Origin: Ramlibacter sp. WS9
Lineage (GTDB): Bacteria > Pseudomonadota > Gammaproteobacteria > Burkholderiales > Burkholderiaceae_C
Assembly: GCF_003797765.1 (NCBI RefSeq)
Contig: NZ_RKMB01000010.1
Coordinates: forward strand, 62,001 to 126,000
DNA length: 64,000 bases
Direction of reading: 5' to 3'
Positions 60,367 through 64,000 of this stretch are shown here, one piece after another (the stretch's first letter is position 1; each line of letters begins with the position of its first letter). The notes beneath the pieces were generated by a model. That model saw only the letters and a program-made list of their open reading frames with translations. It was not told the DNA's origin and made no database searches. A program made the position numbers and the translations under genes.

Positions 60367-61359
60367 TCAGGACGCCGGGGCCTGGCGCTTGTGGGCGGCC
60401 AGTGCCATCAGGCGCCGGTCTCGCCAGGCGGATCGGGTGCCGATGTCGGCGATCGGCAAATCCTTGCGCCGTTCGGCATCGACCTTCTTCAGCGTGGCTT
60501 CGCTCCATTGGAATGGTTGCCTGTCGGCCATCGCCTTCTTGTTCTGCGCGCCATACCGCGCCGAGTAGTCGACCACTCCTTCTGGCGCATTCAGGTCGAT
60601 GGTTTCGAACGGGCCCATGAAAGACCAGCGCAAGGCCAAACCGTCCTTGAGAACCTTGTCGATGTCCTCGGCATTTGCGAAGCCCTCTTCGAAGAGCCTG
60701 AAACACTCGTCGAGCACGGCGGCTTGCACGCGATTGAGCAGGAACCCATGGATCTCCCGCGTCAACGTCACGGGTACCTGGCCCGCCGCGCTGTACAACG
60801 CATGGGCGCGTGCCATCGCCGCCGCATCGGTCCACGGCGCGGGGCACAGTTCAACCAGCGGCACCAGGTAGGGCGGATTGACGGGATGGCCGACGAGGCA
60901 TCGTCCACGGCCAGGCAAACCTGCGGTGAAGGTGGACGCCGGCAGCCACGAGGTGGAGCTTGCAAGCACCGCATCGGGGGGCGCCAACGCGTCGAGCTGC
61001 GAGAACATGGCGGTCTTGGCCTCCACGGTCTCACGGATGTTCTCCTGCACCAGGACAACATCGCGCAAGGCGTCCACCAGGCTCGGCTCGATGCGGATAC
61101 GGGCAAGAACCACCTCGGGCGAATCGTCCAGCAGGCCATGCCCGGCCAGCTCCTGCAGGCGTGCCTCGATGTACGCGTGGCTGTCCGCCATCGTGCCTGC
61201 ATCCATGTCGTGGAGGCGAACGGGGTGCCCCGCTCGCGCGAACACGATCGCCCAGGCGCGGCCAATCAGGCCCGCGCCGACCACGGCAACAGGGTCGCGC
61301 ACGGGGAGGTTCGAGGTTTTCAAATGTGGGTTCAAAGAATGGTTCTCCTGGTAATGCAT
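60367..61359 (-). CDS. 3-hydroxyacyl-CoA dehydrogenase family protein (carnitine/gulonate 3-dehydrogenase-like)
   Basis: About 330 residues. VAVVGAGLIGRAWAIVFARAG is the NAD loop; ENIRETVEAKTAMFSQL, LASSTSWLP and GHPVNPPYLVPLVELCP follow the lambda-crystallin/L-gulonate and L-carnitine dehydrogenase pattern. It oxidises a 3-hydroxy acid to a 3-keto acid for the adjacent BKACE protein. The ATG at 61359 has a poor site; a TTG at 61335 placed 9 bases after AGGAG is a good alternative start. Confidence 0.87.
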   Translation of the reverse strand: MHYQENHSLNPHLKTSNLPVRDPVAVVGAGLIGRAWAIVFARAGHPVRLHDMDAGTMADSHAYIEARLQELAGHGLLDDSPEVVLARIRIEPSLVDALRDVVLVQENIRETVEAKTAMFSQLDALAPPDAVLASSTSWLPASTFTAGLPGRGRCLVGHPVNPPYLVPLVELCPAPWTDAAAMARAHALYSAAGQVPVTLTREIHGFLLNRVQAAVLDECFRLFEEGFANAEDIDKVLKDGLALRWSFMGPFETIDLNAPEGVVDYSARYGAQNKKAMADRQPFQWSEATLKKVDAERRKDLPIADIGTRSAWRDRRLMALAAHKRQAPAS

Positions 61360-61417
61360 CCTTGCGGGAAGCGAGTTCTGAGGCGTTTGCTTCGAGATTG
61401 ATAAAAAGGGTGCGTGT

Positions 61418-62197
61418 TCAGCTGAGTGCCTCCACATTGCCGCCCACGCTCAGGCGTTCGCCACTGACGTAGCGGCCAGCCGGACCTGCGAGGAAGAGAG
61501 CGGCTTGGGCAATGTCGTCCGCGAGCACCATGGTCCGCATCGACACGCGCGCGACTGCGAGCCGCCGCTGTTCGTCGAGGCTGATCCCACTCGCTCGCGC
61601 CTTGGTTTCGAGCACGCGGTCCTGGCGATCGCCGGCCACCACGCCCGGCAGGATGGCGTTCACGCGGATCTGGTCGGGGCCCAGTTCCATCGCGAGCGTT
61701 TCGGTGAGTCCGATGACGCCGAACTTGCTCGCCGAGTAGGGAGTACGCAATGGAAAGCCGAGCTTTCCAGCAGCCGACGAGATGTTGATGATCGCGCCGC
61801 CGCCCGCGGCCTTGAGCAACGGTACGGCGCGCCGCGTCACCAGATAGACGCCCGTGAGGTTGACTGCGATCGTTCGATCCCAATCGTCCGGCTCCAGCGT
61901 TTCGATGCCGCCTGTCGGGCCCGCAATTCCGGCGTTGTTGACGAGGACGTCGAGCGCGCCGCCACCCTGTGCCTTGACGGCCTCGAACATCGCGTCCACC
62001 TGCTCGCGCCGCGACACGTCGCAGGCCAGCACCAACCAGTCGGGATGACTCTGGCGCGCACGCGCGAGAGCCGTCTCGTCCACGTCGCAGATCACCACAC
62101 GAGCGCCGGCGCCATGGAATGCGGTGGCGATTGCCAGGCCGATTCCGCCGGCCCCGGCGGTCACCAGGACGCGGCGGCCGGAAAGCATTTCAGTCAT
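61418..62197 (-). CDS. Short-chain dehydrogenase/reductase (SDR) E
   Basis: 259 residues. VLVTAGAGGIGLAIATAFHGAG (cofactor loop), VVICDVDE for NAD preference, VNNAGIAGPTGG, NISSAAG and PYSASKFGVIGLTETLAMEL complete a classical SDR. Substrate unknown; the operon suggests a hydroxy acid or sugar acid. It lies upstream of the 3-hydroxyacyl-CoA dehydrogenase-like gene and downstream of a small secreted protein gene. Confidence 0.9.
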   Translation of the reverse strand: MTEMLSGRRVLVTAGAGGIGLAIATAFHGAGARVVICDVDETALARARQSHPDWLVLACDVSRREQVDAMFEAVKAQGGGALDVLVNNAGIAGPTGGIETLEPDDWDRTIAVNLTGVYLVTRRAVPLLKAAGGGAIINISSAAGKLGFPLRTPYSASKFGVIGLTETLAMELGPDQIRVNAILPGVVAGDRQDRVLETKARASGISLDEQRRLAVARVSMRTMVLADDIAQAALFLAGPAGRYVSGERLSVGGNVEALS

Positions 62198-62227
62198 AAA
62201 CCCTCGCGTTCAATGCAGGCCAGACGA

Positions 62228-62545
62228 TCATCTCGTGGCACCTTTCTCTTTTAGAACTTGTGCTGCTCCGCAAGGCCCCTTTTCGGCGACCAGCTTGTCC
62301 AGTTCCATTTCGCTGACGTAGCCTTTGGCCACCTTGTCGCCAATCTGTTGCCCTGCTGTCCAACGCAGGAATTGAATGGTCCCGAGATAGTTTGAAATTT
62401 CGACCCGGCACCGCTCTTCCCGGGTCAAGGGGACAGACACCTCCGGAGTCGCAACCGGACGAGGCGCCTGCTGCGCGAATGCACTCATGAGGCCGACGCC
62501 GAGCATCGAGGCGAAAATGACTCGCTTGATTGGCAGTACTCTCAT
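62228..62545 (-). CDS. Small secreted protein of unknown function
   Basis: 105 residues from ATG 62545; the AGGAGGTG site is one of the strongest in the window and fits this second ATG better than the one 6 bp earlier. Sec signal (KRVIFASMLGVGLMSAFAQQ). The mature part contains EERCRVEISNYLGTIQFLRWTAGQQ and two cysteines that could form a disulfide. Family not recognised. It stands among cytoplasmic dehydrogenase genes, an unusual place for a periplasmic protein. Confidence 0.7.
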   Translation of the reverse strand: MRVLPIKRVIFASMLGVGLMSAFAQQAPRPVATPEVSVPLTREERCRVEISNYLGTIQFLRWTAGQQIGDKVAKGYVSEMELDKLVAEKGPCGAAQVLKEKGATR

Positions 62546-62605
62546 TTCCATTCACCTCCTGGAGTTGTTCCATATGGGAGCGGTCACGGGGCTATCGGAT
62601 ATGGA

Positions 62606-63481
62606 TCACCCTGCGAACCGCGGCTCGGCCACGCCCGTCACGCCAAGATCGTGAATGGCGAACAGGCTGCCACGCAGGACGCCGTCACCCGGGAACCGTG
62701 GCAGCGGCGGCTGCGCCATCGAGGTGACATAAAGAATGTCGAGATTCGGCCCACCGAAATTCATGCTGGTCACCTTTTTCACGGGCATCTCGATCACTCG
62801 GTCCAGGCGGCCATCGGGTGCATAGCGGCAAAGCAGCCCGACATAGACCTGCGCATTCCACAGAAAGCCCTCGGCGTCGACCGTTGAGCCGTCGGTGCCA
62901 CCGCCGGGAAGAATCCCTTCCTTGCTGAACGTGCGGCGATTGGCGAGGGTGCCCGTCTCGATGTCGTAGTCGTAGGCCCAGATTTCCTTGGACCAGGTGT
63001 CGGAGAAGTAGAACGTCTTGTCGTCCGGGCTCCAGCAGGGACCGTTGGACACCACAATGCCTTCGTCGATGCGGTGCAGAGACAGATCCGGGTCCAGACG
63101 GTAAAGCGCGCCGTTGGGGCCCGCCTCCTGGGTGTCCATGCTGCCTGCGATGAAGCGACCGCGCCGGTCGACCTTGCCATCGTTCAGCCGGTTGTGCGGC
63201 TTGTCGGGCTCGGGATCGACGATCAGTTGCGTTTCGCCAGTTTTGAAATCGAGAAAATGAAAGCCACTGGCCAGCGAGAGCACCGCGCCGCCATCCCGAC
63301 GCAATGCCATCGAGCCGATTTTCTCGGGGACGTCCCAGGCGCGTACTTCGCGGCCATCCGCCGTGCAGCGGAAGACCCGGCAGCCGAAGCTGTCGATCCA
63401 GTACAGGCGCTGTTCCTCAACGTCCCACAGCGGGCCTTCGCCCAGGGTGGTCTTCACGTCAACCAGAACTTCGATACGCAT
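62606..63481 (-). CDS. SMP-30/gluconolactonase family lactonase
   Basis: 291 residues. Metal site: GEGPLWD (Glu near the N-terminus), RLNDGKVDRRGRF, VSNGPCWSPDDKTFYFSDTW and GGGTDGSTVD with the Asp. It opens sugar-acid lactones such as glucono-, xylono- or arabinono-lactone in cytoplasm or periplasm; no signal is visible, so cytoplasm. It lies behind a sugar-type ABC permease gene, so it probably acts on the product formed from the transported sugar. AGGAG site before ATG 63481. Confidence 0.92.
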   Translation of the reverse strand: MRIEVLVDVKTTLGEGPLWDVEEQRLYWIDSFGCRVFRCTADGREVRAWDVPEKIGSMALRRDGGAVLSLASGFHFLDFKTGETQLIVDPEPDKPHNRLNDGKVDRRGRFIAGSMDTQEAGPNGALYRLDPDLSLHRIDEGIVVSNGPCWSPDDKTFYFSDTWSKEIWAYDYDIETGTLANRRTFSKEGILPGGGTDGSTVDAEGFLWNAQVYVGLLCRYAPDGRLDRVIEMPVKKVTSMNFGGPNLDILYVTSMAQPPLPRFPGDGVLRGSLFAIHDLGVTGVAEPRFAG

Positions 63482-63547
63482 TTGGTGCTCCTCAAAAATG
63501 GGGTGGGGTTGAAATGGGGGATTCGACGGAATGTGCGAGGCGCTGGT

Positions 63548-64000
63548 TCACCGCCGCCTGTCGCGCAAGCCGACGACGGCCGCCAGGACGATCACGCCGA
63601 ACAGAATGGACCGTGAGGCATACGGCAGGTTGGTGCCCGCCAGCAAGGTCTGCAGTGCCGTCAGCATCAGCACCCCACCCAGCATGCCGACGTAGTGGCC
63701 ACGGCCGCCGACGATCAACGTACCGCCGACGACGACGACCGCGATCGATGGCAGGAGGTACTCATCGCCCATGCCCAGGCTCGCCTGCCCGGACAACCCG
63801 GTGAGCAGCACAGCCGCGATGGCCGAGCACAGGCCCGACAGCATGTAAACACCGACCAGGGTGCGGCCGACACGAACCCCGGACAGCTGTGCCACACGTT
63901 GGCCATTGCCGACCGCGTAGATGGAGCGACCGAAACCCGTGCGGGTGAGCAACAGCACGGCCGCCGCGACAAACGCGATGACAAACAACACCACCGGCGT
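63548..64000 (-). CDS. Sugar-type ABC transporter permease, C-terminal part (5' end outside window)
   Basis: The last 150 residues of an RbsC-like permease: RTGFGRSIYAVGNGQRVAQLSGVRVGRT, then GMGDEYLLPSIAVVVVGGTLIVGGRGHYVGML are the CUT2 family signature of the C-terminal half. The gene runs out of the window at 64000. It belongs to a second sugar importer, upstream of the SMP-30, SDR and BKACE genes in the same direction. Confidence 0.9.
   Translation of the reverse strand, partial: TPVVLFVIAFVAAAVLLLTRTGFGRSIYAVGNGQRVAQLSGVRVGRTLVGVYMLSGLCSAIAAVLLTGLSGQASLGMGDEYLLPSIAVVVVGGTLIVGGRGHYVGMLGGVLMLTALQTLLAGTNLPYASRSILFGVIVLAAVVGLRDRRR

Noticed and set aside
1..64000. CRISPR arrays, prophage, insertion sequences, tRNA or rRNA genes
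   Set aside because: No direct-repeat array, transposase, integrase or structural RNA pattern was seen on either strand. The repeated 70-bp blocks are promoter modules, not mobile-element ends.

Overview
The window looks like an accessory catabolic region of a GC-rich betaproteobacterium of the order Burkholderiales, most likely Comamonadaceae (Variovorax-like) or Alcaligenaceae. The evidence is three Bug/TctC-type solute receptors, a Burkholderia-type porin, a fused isobutyryl-CoA mutase and the general gene style; the genus is an inference. I see no rRNA, tRNA, insertion sequence, phage gene or CRISPR array. Nearly every gene is an enzyme, transporter or regulator of small-molecule catabolism.

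Left part (1-26.2 kb). A partial FAD-linked oxidase and an EthD-like gene lie divergent to an AraC regulator. Then come a TRAP transporter with an aldehyde dehydrogenase, a metallo-beta-lactamase-fold lipoprotein, a patatin-like protein, a LysR regulator divergent to a DoxX / FAD-protein / ferredoxin / Bug / esterase operon, a Bug / SnoaL / acyl-CoA ligase operon, an aldolase / fumarylpyruvate hydrolase-like / FMN reductase / Bug / amidohydrolase / GlcG-like operon, and a porin. Five transcription units here carry the same roughly 70-bp promoter module: a palindrome CATAGTC-N4-GACTATG centred near -65, a conserved ATTTTGAATT block, a TTGGAC-like -35 and a TACGAT-like -10. I infer a single LysR regulon, run by the LysR protein at 10.5-11.5 kb, that ties uptake (porin, TRAP, Bug receptors) to an uncharacterised pathway. 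Broken genes (AraC tail, GMC head, gentisate dioxygenase with an internal deletion, duplicated dctQ head) show recent rearrangement.

Middle (26.3-40.4 kb). A tightly coupled leftward unit encodes fused isobutyryl-CoA mutase (icmF), a 105-residue protein of unknown role, a long acyl-CoA dehydrogenase and an AcuI/YhdH-like reductase, divergent to an AraC regulator. Next are two leftward operons (DoxX / FMN reductase / pirin, and an F420-type reductase / three SDRs / SnoaL) that share a second promoter-operator module, GACTAGAC-N19-CGTCCA. One copy is divergent to a second LysR gene.

Right part (40.5-64 kb). An alpha-hydroxy-acid oxidase and a LigI-like amidohydrolase are divergent to two paralogous GMC dehydrogenase plus small-subunit pairs around an MFS transporter. 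Both GMC proteins carry a C-x5-C-x3-C motif like the 3Fe-4S site of FAD-dependent glucose dehydrogenase, but no cytochrome subunit or export signal is seen. A FadR/FCD-type GntR gene follows. A leftward operon of nine genes (alpha/beta hydrolase, sugar-type ABC importer, SDR, GlcG-like protein, etfB, etfA and an EtfD-like membrane Fe-S oxidoreductase) begins at a promoter whose -35 lies in a perfect 9-bp inverted repeat, TTGACAATA-A-TATTGTCAA. A close variant lies before the first GMC gene, which suggests a GntR regulon. The right end holds a BKACE protein, a 3-hydroxyacyl-CoA dehydrogenase, an SDR, a small secreted protein, an SMP-30 lactonase and the end of a second sugar-type ABC permease.
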